Part shown: positions 8,167 through 16,946 of the stretch, piece by piece
Position numbering within the stretch: the first letter of the stretch is position 1
How the letters are laid out: each line of letters begins with the position of its first letter
Source of the DNA: Burkholderia contaminans
GTDB taxonomy: Bacteria; Pseudomonadota; Gammaproteobacteria; Burkholderiales; Burkholderiaceae
Reading direction: 5' to 3'
DNA length: 64,000 bases
Assembly: GCF_029633825.1 (NCBI RefSeq)
Contig: NZ_CP090641.1
Location: 620,001 to 684,000, forward strand
The notes under the pieces: model-generated
What the model was told of the DNA's origin: nothing
Databases searched by the model: none
Seen by the model: the letters and a program-made list of their open reading frames with translations, nothing else
Made by a program: the position numbers and the translations under genes

Positions 8167-8314
8167 TGAGGAGTGATCCGGTCCACCGAGCGATGCGTCC
8201 CTCTAATTTCGGAGCGTGCACGGCCTGCCTGACCTCGATCGGCTAACATGCGTGGAGTCGCCGGCAGACACCCGTCTGCCGTTTGTCATTCAGATACGAG
8301 AGTTGGAGTGCCCG

Positions 8315-9193
8315 ATGGGGACGAGCATCAGGGCGTTGCTGTTATCCCAGATGGATAGCTTCACGCCGTCGGAACAGAAGGTCGCGCAGGCGTTGCTGGA
8401 CCGCTACCCGAGCCTCGGGCTCGGGCCGATTGCGAGCTTTGCCAAACAGGCGGAAGTGAGCGATCCGACCGTGTTTCGCTTTGTCGTCCGGATCGGCTTT
8501 CCGAATTACTCGTCGTTCCAGCAAGCGCTGTACGGCGAGATCGACACGGCGATGAACTCGCCGCTCGCGCGGATGGATGCGTTCCATTCGTCTGCGGGCA
8601 TGCGCGACAGTCATTCGGCAATTTTCCAGCGGCTGTCCGAGTCGCTGGCGACCACGATCGAAGGGCTCGATGCGACGGCATTCGACGCTGCGGTCGCGCT
8701 GCTGGCGAATCCGGATGTGCGTGTCTTCTGCGGTGGCGGGCGCTACACGGCGCCGCTCGCGTCGCTGTTTTCGTTCACCCTCGCCTATGCGCGGCCCCAT
8801 GTTCAGTATGTCGAACCGAACGTGAACCTCGCGTCGGTCGCGCTGGCGGACATGGGGCCCGGCGACGTGCTCGTCATTTTCGATTTCCGTCGCTATCAAC
8901 GGGACAGCATCCGGTTCGCGCAGGCCGCTCACCAACTCGGCACACGCGTGCTGCTGATCACGGACGAATGGCACTCGCCGATCGGCGAATTTGCCGAGAT
9001 CGTGCTGCGGATCCGGGGGCAGCCGTTCGCGATGCTTCAGACGAACGTGCCGGCGCTCGCGCTCGCCGAAGCGCTCGTGATCGGTGTGACGAATCAACTG
9101 CCGGAGATGGCGCGGCAGCGGATGGAGAAGATCGAACATCTCAACACCGGCGGCATCGGGCAGGACACCAACCAGCGCGATTTGCCCGAATGA
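8315..9193 (+). CDS. MurR/RpiR-family transcriptional regulator
   Basis: Regulator of 292 residues with an N-terminal RpiR helix-turn-helix (TPSEQKVAQALLDRYPSLGL, then ASFAKQAEVSDPTVFRFVVR, about residues 15-65). A C-terminal SIS sugar-phosphate-binding fold follows (CGGGRYTAPLASLFSF and DVLVIFDFRRYQRDS). The start at 8315 follows TTGGAG with good spacing; an upstream ATG at 8216 lacks one. In canonical SIS domains the ligand loop is Ser-rich; here it is GGGRYT and DFRRYQ, so the ligand may not be an ordinary sugar phosphate. It is divergent from ggt, which suggests it controls gamma-glutamyl compound use. It is convergent with the ABC operon downstream. Confidence 0.88.
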   Translation: MGTSIRALLLSQMDSFTPSEQKVAQALLDRYPSLGLGPIASFAKQAEVSDPTVFRFVVRIGFPNYSSFQQALYGEIDTAMNSPLARMDAFHSSAGMRDSHSAIFQRLSESLATTIEGLDATAFDAAVALLANPDVRVFCGGGRYTAPLASLFSFTLAYARPHVQYVEPNVNLASVALADMGPGDVLVIFDFRRYQRDSIRFAQAAHQLGTRVLLITDEWHSPIGEFAEIVLRIRGQPFAMLQTNVPALALAEALVIGVTNQLPEMARQRMEKIEHLNTGGIGQDTNQRDLPE

Positions 9194-9220
9194 CGATGGC
9201 TCGCCATTCGGGCGACGGCT

Positions 9221-10567
9221 TCAGCTCTCGACATCCTCGAGACTGAACACCTCGGTCTTGTCGTTGTACGAGAACACTTCCCCGTAACGCCCCCAGTCGA
9301 TCACCGCATCGAGCGTCTCCTCAGCCGCTTCGTCCGACAGGAAATCCTCCAGCTCCTGCTCGAAGCGCACGCGCGGCGCACGATGGCCCGGACGCTCGTT
9401 CAGCACCTTCCGAATACGCGCAGCAAGCGGCACGTGCTTCAGCAAATGTTCCGCGAACATCAGCTTGCGCTCCTGCGTGCCGAATTCCGCGAACACGCGC
9501 GCAGGCGGCGTCAGGAACACGTCCCCTTCCCGCACGTCCGCGAAACCGAGGTACTGCAGCACTTCGGCGATCGGGAACAGTTCGTCGACTTCCAGATGCA
9601 GCGTGCGCGCGATTTCCGGCATGTCCGCGCGGCCGTGGTACGGCGCCATCGCGAGCGTCTCGATCAGGCCGGCCATCAGGTTGGTCGACACGCGCGGCAT
9701 CCAGCTGCCGAGCTCCAGCCCCTTCTTCGTCGCCTCGTTGGTCTGACGCGCGGTCATCTTCGCGTAGATGTCGTCGACGAGCTTGCGGAAATCGGTGTCG
9801 AGCCGGTTGCGCGGATGCTTGAACGGCACCTTGATCTCGGCGATCACGCGGCCCGGGTTCGACGACAGCACGAGGATCCGGTCGCACATGAACACGGCTT
9901 CCTCGATGTTGTGCGTGACGATCAGCACCGACTTGATCGGCATCCGGCCTTGCGTCCACAGGTCGAGCAAGTCGGTACGCAGCGTCTCGGCCGTCAGCAC
10001 GTCGAGCGCGGAGAACGGCTCGTCCATCAGCAGGATCGTCGGGTCGACGACGAGCGCACGTGCAAAGCCGACGCGCTGGCGCATGCCGCCCGACAGCTCG
10101 CGCGGGTACGCGTTCTCGAAGCCGTCGAGACCGATCAGGTCGATCGCGGCCAGCGCGCGCTCGCGCCGCTCGCGTGCGCCGACGCCGAGCGCTTCGAGGC
10201 CCGCTTCCACGTTCTGCAGCACGGTGAGCCACGGGAACAGCGCGAAGGTCTGGAACACCATCGCGACGCCTTCGGCCGGGCCGGTCAACGGCTTGCCGAG
10301 ATAAGTCACTTCCCCGCCGGTCGGCTCGATCAGCCCGGCGATGATGCGCAGCAGCGTCGACTTGCCCGAGCCGGAACGGCCGAGCAGCCCGACGATCTCG
10401 CCTTCGCGCAGCGACAGGTTCGCATCGTCGAGCACGAGCAATTCGCCCTGCGACTTGTTGAAGCCGCGGTTCACGTGCTCGACGCGCAGGATTTCATCGC
10501 CCAGGCGCGGCGGCTGCAGCGGCTGGGACGGCTTGGCGGGGGCGTTGATAACGGTCGAATTTTGCAT
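9221..10567 (-). CDS. Nitrate/sulfonate-type ABC transporter ATPase with C-terminal AAA-associated domain
   Basis: ATPase of 448 residues. The nucleotide-binding domain fills about residues 25-270: Walker A GRSGSGKST, Q-loop VFQTFALFPWL, signature ELSGGMRQRVGFARAL, Walker B ILLMDEPFSALD, and H-loop VTHNIEEA. About 170 more residues resemble the AAA-associated C-terminal domain (winged-helix-like) found in a subset of NitT/TauT-family ATPases. The start ATG at 10567 is 12 nt after the permease stop, so the two are one operon. No substrate-binding protein gene is adjacent, so the substrate (nitrate, sulfonate, bicarbonate or other) is undetermined. Confidence 0.9.
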   Translation of the reverse strand: MQNSTVINAPAKPSQPLQPPRLGDEILRVEHVNRGFNKSQGELLVLDDANLSLREGEIVGLLGRSGSGKSTLLRIIAGLIEPTGGEVTYLGKPLTGPAEGVAMVFQTFALFPWLTVLQNVEAGLEALGVGARERRERALAAIDLIGLDGFENAYPRELSGGMRQRVGFARALVVDPTILLMDEPFSALDVLTAETLRTDLLDLWTQGRMPIKSVLIVTHNIEEAVFMCDRILVLSSNPGRVIAEIKVPFKHPRNRLDTDFRKLVDDIYAKMTARQTNEATKKGLELGSWMPRVSTNLMAGLIETLAMAPYHGRADMPEIARTLHLEVDELFPIAEVLQYLGFADVREGDVFLTPPARVFAEFGTQERKLMFAEHLLKHVPLAARIRKVLNERPGHRAPRVRFEQELEDFLSDEAAEETLDAVIDWGRYGEVFSYNDKTEVFSLEDVES

Positions 10568-10578
10568 CGCGCTTACTC

Positions 10579-12333
10579 TCAATCGAGACGGAGCCGGGAT
10601 TCCGCGTAGGCGTACATCGGACGCCACAGCAGACGGTTGAACAGGGTAACGAACAGGGACATCACGGCGATGCCCAGGATGATCTTCGGGAAATCGCCGG
10701 CGGCGGTGGTCTGCGCGATGTACGCGCCGAGGCCGTGCGCGACGACCTTCGTGTCGCCCCACTGCACGAACTCGGACACGATGCTCGCGTTCCACGCGCC
10801 GCCCGATGCGGTGATGGCACCCGTCACGTAGTACGGGAAGATGCCGGGCAGGATCGCCTGCCGCCACCACTGCCAGCCGCGGATGCGGAAATTCTTCGTC
10901 GCTTCCTTGTAGTCGTTCGGATAGGACATCGCACCGGCGATCACGTTGAAGAGGATGTACCACTGCGTGCCGAGCACGATCAGCGGCGACAGCCAGATGT
11001 CCGCGTTCAGGTGGAAGTGGACGATCACGATCACGAACACCGGGAACAGCAGGTTCGCCGGGAACGCGGCGAGGAACTGCGCGAGCGGCTGGATCTTCTC
11101 GGCCAGCGCCGGGCGCAAGCCGATCAGCACGCCGAGCGGCACCCAGATCACCGATGCGATCGCGATCAGCACCAGCACGCGCAGCAGCGTGATGAGCCCG
11201 AGCACGAGAACGTGCCCGACTTCGCCCATCGTCACGCCGGTCGCGACGAACGTGACGACGCGCCACACGACGTACAACGTCAACAGGATCACGAACGCGC
11301 CCCACACGATGTCGCCGATGCGCGACGTGCCGCGCGACGATGCACCGCGCGCACGCGTGCCTTTCAGCGACGGAAAGCGCAGCGGAATCCGCGCGGCCTG
11401 CGACAGCAGCCAGCCGGCCGGCACGAGCAGCTGATGGATCAGGTGCGTGCGGCGCATCATGTCGAGCAGCCAGGATTGCGGCGCATCGCCCGACGCGGTG
11501 TTCTCCATCCGGAACTTGTCGGCCCACGCGACGAGCGGACGGAACAGGAACTGGTCATAGGCGAGGATCACGACCGACATCGCGACGATCACCCAGCCCA
11601 CCGCGCCGAGATTCTTGTCGGAGATCGCCTGCGCGAGATATGCGCCGATGCCCGGCAGCGTGATGGTCTGGTTGCCGACGGTGATCGCTTCCGATGCGAC
11701 GACGAAGAACCAGCCGCCCGACATCGACATCATCATGTTCCAGATCAGGCCCGGCATCGAGAACGGCACCTCGAGCTTCCAGAAGCGTTGCCACGGCGTC
11801 AGGTGAAAACCGCGCGACACCTCGCTCAGGTCGCGCGGCACCGTGCGCAGCGACTGGTAGAAGCTGAACGTCATGTTCCACGCCTGGCTCGTGAAGATCG
11901 CGAAGATCGCGGCCAGCTCCGCACCGAGCACGCGGCCCGGAAACAGCGCGAGGAAGAACGTGACGGTAAACGAGATGTATCCGAGCACCGGCACCGACTG
12001 CAGGATGTCGAGGATCGGGATCAGCACCATGCCCGCGCGGCGGCTTTTCGCGGCGAGCGTGCCGTAGACGAGCGTGAACGTGAGCGATGCGACCATCGCG
12101 GCGAGCATCCGCAGCGTGGTGCGCAACGCGTATTCGGGCAGGTTCGACGGATCGAGCGTGATCTTCTGCGTCTGCAGCACGCCGATCGGCGCCATCGTCT
12201 GGTGGAAGCCGACGATCGCCATCGCGAGTATGCCGATGATCAACGGAAACGCGACCGCGTCCCAGCGATTGGGGAGCACGCGCCACGCGGATGCATTCGC
12301 GGTGCGATTCGGATCGAAGAAACTGATATCCAT
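10579..12333 (-). CDS. Double-length ABC transporter permease (NitT/TauT type)
   Basis: Permease of 584 residues made of two fused BPD_transp_1 domains. The first EAA-type loop is EVSRGFHLTPWQRFWKLEVP (about residues 175-194) and the second EATKNFRIRGWQWWRQAILP (about 480-499). The halves are joined by a hydrophilic linker (about residues 280-335, rich in Arg/Ser/Gly). A single polypeptide therefore supplies both permease halves. About 12 membrane helices are expected. It is first in a two-gene operon with the ATPase and lacks a linked binding protein. Confidence 0.9.
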   Translation of the reverse strand: MDISFFDPNRTANASAWRVLPNRWDAVAFPLIIGILAMAIVGFHQTMAPIGVLQTQKITLDPSNLPEYALRTTLRMLAAMVASLTFTLVYGTLAAKSRRAGMVLIPILDILQSVPVLGYISFTVTFFLALFPGRVLGAELAAIFAIFTSQAWNMTFSFYQSLRTVPRDLSEVSRGFHLTPWQRFWKLEVPFSMPGLIWNMMMSMSGGWFFVVASEAITVGNQTITLPGIGAYLAQAISDKNLGAVGWVIVAMSVVILAYDQFLFRPLVAWADKFRMENTASGDAPQSWLLDMMRRTHLIHQLLVPAGWLLSQAARIPLRFPSLKGTRARGASSRGTSRIGDIVWGAFVILLTLYVVWRVVTFVATGVTMGEVGHVLVLGLITLLRVLVLIAIASVIWVPLGVLIGLRPALAEKIQPLAQFLAAFPANLLFPVFVIVIVHFHLNADIWLSPLIVLGTQWYILFNVIAGAMSYPNDYKEATKNFRIRGWQWWRQAILPGIFPYYVTGAITASGGAWNASIVSEFVQWGDTKVVAHGLGAYIAQTTAAGDFPKIILGIAVMSLFVTLFNRLLWRPMYAYAESRLRLD

Positions 12334-12414
12334 CGGTAGCGTCTTGTGTTGAATTGAAAATCGATGGGTCCGGCCGCGTGTCGCGCAGCCGGGCGTCGCG
12401 CCTCCCGGCGCGGA

Positions 12415-14004
12415 TCAGAACAGCCCGTGCAGCGCCCAGTACAGGGCAGCCGACAGCGCGATCGAGGCAGGCAAGGTCAGCACCCACGCGAGCACGAGGT
12501 TGCGCACGGTATCCCAGCGCAGGCCCGCGCCGCTGGCCGTCATCGTCCCAGCCACGCCCGACGCGAGCACGTGCGTCGTCGATACCGGCAGCCCGTAGGC
12601 GTCGGCCATCCCGATCGTCAGCATCGCGACGGCCTCGGCCGACGCGCCCTGCCCATATGTCAGGTGCGACTTGCCGATCTTCTCGCCGACCGTCACGACG
12701 ATCCGCTTCCAGCCGACCATCGTGCCGAGGCCGAGCGCGATCGCGACGGCGACCTTCACCCAGGTCGGGATGAATTTCGTCGCGCGGTCCATCTGCTTCT
12801 TGAACGCCTCGAGCGCGCTCGCGTCCTCGACCGAGAACGCCGGCGCCTTCGCCTTCTCCATCAGCCGGATCGCCTCGGACGCGACGTACATGTTGTTGCG
12901 TACGTTGTCGACGAGGTTCTGCGGCACGCTCGAGATGCCGCCGGCCTGCGCGACCTGGTCGGCGATGGTGTCGGTGAGCTTGCCCAGTGCGGGAATCGTC
13001 GCCGGCGTCAGCTTGTGCGTGCGCACGTATGCCTCGACGTCGGCGCGCGGGTCGGCCGTCCGGGCAGCCGGGTCCGCATACTTGACGAGCGTCGTCGATG
13101 CGTGGCGCGCCACCGCGACGAACGTGCTCGTCTGATCGGGCGTCACGGCCTTGTTCAGCGCATACGCGGTCGGCATCACGCCGATCAGGATCAGCATGAT
13201 CAGCCCCATGCCCTTCTGCCCGTCGTTCGAGCCGTGCGCGAACGACACGCCCGTGCACGTTAGGATCAGCAGCAGGCGGATCCAGAACGGCGGCGGCTTG
13301 TTGCCCTTCGGCTCCTGGTACAGCGCCGGCACGCGCACGAGCGCCTTCAGCAGCAGCAGCACGAGCGCGGACAACACGAAGCCGATCAGCGGCGAGAACA
13401 GCAGCGCCTTGCCGACACCGAGCGCCTGGTTCCAGTCGACGCCGCTCGTGCCCGACGGGCCGCTGACGATCTGGTTCATCAGGCCGACGCCGATGATCGA
13501 ACCGACGAGCGTGTGCGAACTCGACGACGGCAACCCGAAATACCAGGTCGCGAGATTCCACGTGACGGCCGCGATCAGCAGCGAGAACACCATCGCGAAG
13601 CCCGAGCCGCTGCCGACCTGCAGGATCAGCTCGACCGGCAGCAACTGCAGGATGCCGAACGCGACCGCGCCGCTCGACACGAGCACGCCGAACAGGTTCC
13701 AGAGGCCCGACCAGACAACCGCCAGGTGCGGGTCGAGCGAATGCGTATAGATGACGGTCGCGACCGCGTTCGCGGTGTCGTGGAAGCCGTTCACGAACTC
13801 GAAGCCTAGCGCGATCAGCAGCGCGACGATCAGCAGCAGGAACGGAAGGACCGAGCTCTCCTTGACGGGACTGAGATCGGCGCTCAGATGGATACCGACA
13901 TAGACGATGCCGCAGGCAATGATCAGAAAAAACAGCGCGAGGCTGATGACGCGCGTGCGGCTGCTGACCGCACCGCTGGTTTCCGTTGCCGCGAGATTCG
14001 GCAT
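12415..14004 (-). CDS. pit: Inorganic phosphate transporter, Pit family
   Basis: Low-affinity metal-phosphate/H+ symporter of 529 residues. Both PiT signature repeats are visible: FEFVNGFHDTANAVATVIYT (about residues 48-67) and SFAHGSNDGQKGMGLIML (about 265-282), as well as PSSSSHTLVGSIIGVGL and VSTTHVLASG. A hydrophilic loop of about 150 residues separates the two membrane halves (about residues 300-420), as in E. coli PitA. The ATG at 14004 follows GGAG. A 17-bp direct repeat 50 nt upstream resembles a Pho box. Confidence 0.94.
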   Translation of the reverse strand: MPNLAATETSGAVSSRTRVISLALFFLIIACGIVYVGIHLSADLSPVKESSVLPFLLLIVALLIALGFEFVNGFHDTANAVATVIYTHSLDPHLAVVWSGLWNLFGVLVSSGAVAFGILQLLPVELILQVGSGSGFAMVFSLLIAAVTWNLATWYFGLPSSSSHTLVGSIIGVGLMNQIVSGPSGTSGVDWNQALGVGKALLFSPLIGFVLSALVLLLLKALVRVPALYQEPKGNKPPPFWIRLLLILTCTGVSFAHGSNDGQKGMGLIMLILIGVMPTAYALNKAVTPDQTSTFVAVARHASTTLVKYADPAARTADPRADVEAYVRTHKLTPATIPALGKLTDTIADQVAQAGGISSVPQNLVDNVRNNMYVASEAIRLMEKAKAPAFSVEDASALEAFKKQMDRATKFIPTWVKVAVAIALGLGTMVGWKRIVVTVGEKIGKSHLTYGQGASAEAVAMLTIGMADAYGLPVSTTHVLASGVAGTMTASGAGLRWDTVRNLVLAWVLTLPASIALSAALYWALHGLF

Positions 14005-14052
14005 GAAGGGGCTCCGGAGAGGTGACTCGGAGTGGCAGGCTATCGATCGGTC

Positions 14053-14069
14053 GTGACGCAAATGTGACG
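14053..14069 (-). promoter_or_regulatory. Possible Pho-box-like direct repeat upstream of pit
   Basis: On the minus strand CGTCAC-ATTTG-CGTCAC is a direct repeat with 11-bp periodicity, the spacing of PhoB half-sites (CTGTCAT repeats), but it matches only the GTCA core. It starts about 50 nt before the pit ATG. The adjoining GTGACGTGTCAC (14064-14075) is an inverted repeat and offers another reading. Confidence 0.35.
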
Positions 14070-14259
14070 TGTCACTTACAAGACATTGACGAGACGTCCA
14101 CCAGAACGCCTGCGCCGCCTGCCGACCCGCAAACACGGGTGTTCGACCTTGTAACTCTCGGGAATAAATCCGCCGCTGCGCCGGTATGGCACGCGAAGGC
14201 GCCGGCTTATTCCAGGACGATCCGGCCGTCCGGTTTCGTCATACGAATGCGAGGCTCAC

Positions 14260-15204
14260 ATGTCTTCATCGACCCCCACCAACCCGTCGCGCCGCAAGGC
14301 GCTGCAATGCATGGCCTTCGGCGGCCTCGGCACGCTGTTTACGCTGTCGGGCGGCATCCTGACGCCGTTCGACCTCGCGCTCGCGCAGACCGGGGACGCG
14401 CTCCCGGCCAACGCGGGCCGCCCGCTGTTCGTGCAGGTCAGCGACACGCACATCGGCTTCAACAAGGACGCGAACCCCGACGTATCGGCCACGCTGAAGC
14501 AGACGATCGACCTCGTCAACGGCATGCCGGCGATGCCCGCGCTGGCCATCCATACCGGCGACATCACGCACCTGTCCAAGCCCGAGGAGTTCGACCACGC
14601 GTCGCAACTGCTCTCCGCGCTGCGCGTGCCGGAACTGCATACGGTGCCCGGCGAGCACGACGTCACCGACGGTTCGGGCGCCGAATATTTCGGCCGGTTC
14701 GGCAAGGCGTCGGACAATCGCGGCTACTACAGCTTCGATCACGCGGGCGTGCACTTCATCGGCCTCGTCAACGTGATGCACTTCAAGCCGAACGGGCTCG
14801 GCAGCTTCGGCGACGACCAGCTCGCGTGGCTCGAGCAGGATCTCAAGGGCCGCTCGTCGAGCACGCCGATCGTCGTGTTCTCGCACATGCCGATGTGGAC
14901 CATCTACGAGCCGTGGGGCTGGGGCACCGGCGACGCGCCGCAGACGATGGCGCTGCTGCGCCGCTTCGGCTCGGTCACCGTGTTGAACGGGCACATCCAC
15001 CAGATCGTGTCGAAGGTCGAGGGCAACGTGACGTTCCACACGGCGCGCTCCACCGCGTTCCCGCAACCGACGGCCGGCAACGGCCCGGGCCCCGTGCCGC
15101 TCACCGTGCCGCGCGACCGGCTGCCGTCGATGCTCGGCGTGACGACCGTCGAATTCGCGGGCCATCCGGTCGCGTCGTCGCTGCACGATGCGACGCTGGC
15201 CTGA
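14260..15204 (+). CDS. Exported calcineurin-like metallophosphoesterase
   Basis: Secreted phosphoesterase of 314 residues. A Tat-like signal (PSRRKALQCMAFGGLG) precedes a cleavage region near LALAQ (about residues 38-42). The metal-binding motifs of the calcineurin fold appear in order: VQVSDTHIG (D-x-H), HTGDITH (GD), VPGEHDVTD (normally GNHD; here Glu replaces Asn), FSHMPMW (H), and LNGHIHQ (GHxH). The GEHD variant occurs in some periplasmic phosphoesterases, so activity is likely. The cupredoxin gene begins 25 bp downstream, so the two are probably co-transcribed and act together in the periplasm. Confidence 0.88.
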   Translation: MSSSTPTNPSRRKALQCMAFGGLGTLFTLSGGILTPFDLALAQTGDALPANAGRPLFVQVSDTHIGFNKDANPDVSATLKQTIDLVNGMPAMPALAIHTGDITHLSKPEEFDHASQLLSALRVPELHTVPGEHDVTDGSGAEYFGRFGKASDNRGYYSFDHAGVHFIGLVNVMHFKPNGLGSFGDDQLAWLEQDLKGRSSSTPIVVFSHMPMWTIYEPWGWGTGDAPQTMALLRRFGSVTVLNGHIHQIVSKVEGNVTFHTARSTAFPQPTAGNGPGPVPLTVPRDRLPSMLGVTTVEFAGHPVASSLHDATLA

Positions 15205-15229
15205 CGCACCGAACCCCAGGGAGACCGAC

Positions 15230-15562
15230 ATGACCCGCTTCAAGCCATCCAGCCTCATCGCGGCGCTGCTCCTGTGCGCCACCGCCCCGCTCACCGCGTT
15301 CGCGCAGGGCCCCGACGGCACGCTCGTGACGATCCGCAATTTCATGTTTTCGCCGATGTCGACGACGATCAAGGCCGGCACGACGATCACGTGGAAGAAC
15401 CTCGACGCGGAGCCGCACACCGTCGTCAACGACGCCGGCATCTTTCATTCGAAGGCGCTCGACCAGGACGAAACGTACGCGTTCCGCTTCGACAAGCCGG
15501 GCGTCTACAAGGTGTTCTGCGGGATTCACCCGTACATGAAGGAGACCATCACGGTCGAATGA
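15230..15562 (+). CDS. Periplasmic cupredoxin (amicyanin/plastocyanin-like)
   Basis: Small blue-copper protein of 110 residues with a Sec signal (AALLLCATAPLTAFAQ). Type 1 copper ligands are all present: His in EPHTVV (about residue 66), then Cys, His and Met in VFCGIHPYMKE (about 94-104), with the short amicyanin-type ligand loop. Likely a periplasmic electron carrier. The ATG at 15230 follows CAGGGAG. It is directly downstream of the exported phosphoesterase, a pairing whose purpose is unknown. Confidence 0.9.
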   Translation: MTRFKPSSLIAALLLCATAPLTAFAQGPDGTLVTIRNFMFSPMSTTIKAGTTITWKNLDAEPHTVVNDAGIFHSKALDQDETYAFRFDKPGVYKVFCGIHPYMKETITVE

Positions 15563-15619
15563 CGCGGCGCGTCACGACACGCGCTCGAGGGTCGGAAGGG
15601 TCTGGCGTCGAATCAAGCG

Positions 15620-15647
15620 GGGCCGCCCGTTGCACTGCGGGCGGCCC
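15620..15647 (+). terminator. Strong GC hairpin after the cupredoxin gene
   Basis: GGGCCGCCCG (15620-15629), an 8-nt loop and CGGGCGGCCC (15638-15647) form a perfect 10-bp stem about 58 nt after the stop codon. No T-tract follows, so intrinsic termination is only suggested. Confidence 0.5.
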
Positions 15648-15722
15648 TGCGCCGCCGATCGCCTAAACTGGATCGAACCGTTCGGCGAACCCGACCCACC
15701 CTCACACGCAGCGAGGCCAGCC

Positions 15723-16862
15723 ATGACCGCGAGCCAGCCGGCACGCATGGATCTTCCCGGGCAAGTGGTGCTCGTGCTCCAGGGCGGCGGCGCACTGGGC
15801 GCATTCCAGCTCGGCGTCTTTCAGGCGATGGACGAAGCCGGCATCCGGCCCGACTGGGTGGTCGGCACGTCGATCGGCGCGATCAACGCGGCGCTGATCG
15901 CCGGGAATCCGCCCGCGCAGCGTTACGAGAAGCTGTCGGCATTCTGGCGGCGCGTGACCGAACGGACCCGTTTCGACACGGCACCGCTGCTGCCCGGCTG
16001 GAACCGGACGCTGGCCGAGCTGATGATCATCGGCGGCGGCATCGCGGGATTCTTCCAGTCCAATCCGGCCTCGTGGCTCGGGCCGATGGTCCGACTCGGC
16101 GTCGATCGCGCGTCGTATTACCGGATCGCGCCGCTGCGCGACACCCTGGCGTCGCTGATCGATCCCGACCTGCTGAACGCGGGCCACCCGCGCCTGACCG
16201 TCAGCGCGGTCAATGCGTGCTCGGGCACGATGCGCTATTTCGATTCACGCGATACGCGACTGGCGCTCGAGCACATCATGAGCTCCGGCGCGCTGCCGCC
16301 CGCGTTCCCAGCGATCAGGATCGACGGCGAGCCGTACTGGGACGGCGGCGTGTATTCGAACACGCCGGTCGAGGTCGTGCTCGACGACAATCCGCGCCGC
16401 AGTTCGATCATCTTCTCGGTCCAGATGTGGAACCCGGCCGGCCCCGAGCCCGAGAGCATCTGGCAGGTGTCGGAGCGGCAGAAGGACATCCAGTACGCGA
16501 GCCGCACCGACAGCCACATCGCGCGGCAGCAGCAGATCCACCGGCTGCGCCACGTGATCCGCGAGCTGGCGCGGCACGTGCCGGAGGCCGAACGCGCGTC
16601 GCCGGCCGTGCGCCGGCTCGCCGCGTGGGGATGCGAAACCACGATGCATCTGATCAAGCTCGCGGCGCCGCGACTCGCCGACGACAATCAGTTCAAGGAC
16701 ATCGATTTCACGCCGGCCGGCATCGCGGCCCGCCGGCAGGCCGGCTACGAGGCCGCGCAACGGGCCATCGCGGCGCGTCCGTGGGAGACACCGACGGACC
16801 CGACGGAAGGCCTGACGGTATTCGACGCCAGCGGGCCGCCGATCACGGAGGGTCCGGCATGA
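15723..16862 (+). CDS. Patatin-like phospholipase with DUF3734-type C-terminus
   Basis: Lipid acyl hydrolase of 379 residues. The patatin oxyanion motif LQGGGALGAFQLG (about residues 17-29), the nucleophile elbow VGTSIGAINA (Ser of GTSIG, about residue 48), and the catalytic Asp in YWDGGVYSNTP (about 203-213) are all intact. The C-terminal 120 residues (QKDIQYASRTDSHIARQQQI onward) match the DUF3734 extension of proteobacterial patatins. It has no signal peptide, so it acts in the cytosol or at the inner membrane. In related genomes this family often neighbours polyhydroxybutyrate genes, but none is seen here. Confidence 0.9.
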   Translation: MTASQPARMDLPGQVVLVLQGGGALGAFQLGVFQAMDEAGIRPDWVVGTSIGAINAALIAGNPPAQRYEKLSAFWRRVTERTRFDTAPLLPGWNRTLAELMIIGGGIAGFFQSNPASWLGPMVRLGVDRASYYRIAPLRDTLASLIDPDLLNAGHPRLTVSAVNACSGTMRYFDSRDTRLALEHIMSSGALPPAFPAIRIDGEPYWDGGVYSNTPVEVVLDDNPRRSSIIFSVQMWNPAGPEPESIWQVSERQKDIQYASRTDSHIARQQQIHRLRHVIRELARHVPEAERASPAVRRLAAWGCETTMHLIKLAAPRLADDNQFKDIDFTPAGIAARRQAGYEAAQRAIAARPWETPTDPTEGLTVFDASGPPITEGPA

Positions 16863-16946
16863 CGCGCGCCGCCCCGATCTCGCGCCGACGGCACCGGCGC
16901 GATCACACGCGCCCGGCGGCCTGAAGGCAGGCCTGGCCGGCCGCAT

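Noticed and set aside
9221..11527. ATPase extended upstream by 320 residues
   Set aside because: The extension is Arg/Ala-rich and lies out of frame over the permease gene; the ATG at 10567 gives the usual N-terminus.
16859..16924. Twenty-one-codon frame starting at ATG overlapping the patatin stop
   Set aside because: The Arg-rich peptide has no family likeness. The ATGA overlap is suggestive of a lost downstream gene, but nothing recognisable follows.
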